Source of the DNA: Lachnospiraceae bacterium
GTDB lineage: Bacteria; Bacillota; Clostridia; Lachnospirales; Lachnospiraceae
Reading direction: 5' to 3'
Assembly (NCBI GenBank): GCA_003488965.1
Contig: DNJW01000148.1
Location: 1-13,682 of the forward strand
DNA: 13,682 bases
Part shown: positions 13,458 through 13,682 of the stretch, in pieces
Numbering within the stretch: the first letter of the stretch is position 1
Layout of the letters: each line of letters opens with the position of its first letter
Translations under genes and position numbers: made by a program
Notes under the pieces: generated by a model
Databases searched by the model: none
Seen by the model: only the letters and a program-made list of their open reading frames with translations
Told to the model about the DNA's origin: nothing

Positions 13458-13682
13458 AAACTTTCAGGCCGGGCACACAATTATGTTATATCACAACGCC
13501 AAAAACTTATCCACACTTTTCTTATTAAGGTTTTATGAATCAAATCCTCCAGTACTGCCGTCTTATTTTCCATTAACCGGGCAGGGAATAGCCTCCCCCG
13601 CTGCCCGCCGCGCCCCATGCGCCGTCTTGGCGGCATATTTCCTCTGCATGCGTCTGACGAAGGACTTTTCTATAAGGATACA
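13458..13682. other. Right-edge region, upstream of the DUF5722 gene; possible gene end
   Basis: The outer part is clearly more GC-rich than the rest. On the minus strand a frame open from the edge ends at a TAA at 13563-13565 after 39 codons (tail EAIPCPVNGK); it could be the 3' end of a gene lying beyond the window. A plus-strand ATG at 13617 is also open to the edge but has no ribosome binding site. A hairpin CGGGCAG/CTGCCCG (13578-13584/13601-13607) lies here. I cannot decide which, if any, is coding. Confidence 0.3.

Noticed and set aside
13507..13515. TTATCCACA, a perfect DnaA box
   Set aside because: It is a single site with no cluster, no dnaA/dnaN gene and no AT-rich unwinding region, so a chance match is more likely than an origin.

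Overview
The window looks like a chromosomal segment of a low-to-mid GC Firmicute, most likely a Lachnospiraceae-type gut Clostridium. This is inferred from gene content (TIGR03943/G3E metal GTPases, AlaX-type editing protein, bacteriohemerythrin, DUF5722 protein, membrane-anchored GH25 lysozyme) and from strong AGGAG-type ribosome binding sites. No rRNA, tRNA, CRISPR array, transposase or prophage gene is seen. All genes except one (the alanyl-tRNA editing protein) are on the minus strand.

Left part (1-5120): a two-gene metal-homeostasis unit reads leftward from a promoter near 1886-1914. It holds a CobW/COG0523 GTPase with a His/Cys-rich tandem repeat, then a second, divergent P-loop GTPase that runs off the left edge and carries the start of a TIGR03943/DUF1980-like tail. 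Next is a methyltransferase-acetyltransferase pair (minus), a divergent alanyl-tRNA editing gene (plus) with a strong extended -10 promoter, a hairpin terminator between convergent genes, and a bacteriohemerythrin whose promoter is overlapped by a 21-bp perfect palindrome.

Central part (5121-10949): a probable cell-surface polysaccharide operon reads leftward from a promoter at 10921-10949. Its order is rfbA (glucose-1-phosphate thymidylyltransferase), membrane-anchored GH25 lysozyme, rfbC (dTDP-4-dehydrorhamnose 3,5-epimerase), a Wzm-like ABC-2 export permease with an N-terminal extension, and a coiled-coil membrane-fusion (HlyD-like) protein. rfbB, rfbD and the ABC ATPase are not in the window. 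Two internal gaps of this operon each carry a related 69-76 bp inverted-repeat element.

Right part (10950-13682): a gene-free stretch of about 670 bp separates rfbA from a large DUF5722 membrane-anchored glycosidase-like protein. It holds the most striking signal: two 135-bp elements in opposite orientation, without indels relative to each other. Each has a nearly identical 103-bp structured core and constant GCCC/GGGC ends. Between core and ends sit 12-bp segments that are unrelated between the two copies but perfectly complementary within each copy. Core differences include a compensated base pair. A 14-bp triple tandem repeat and a strong GC-rich hairpin lie beside them. I do not recognise this element.
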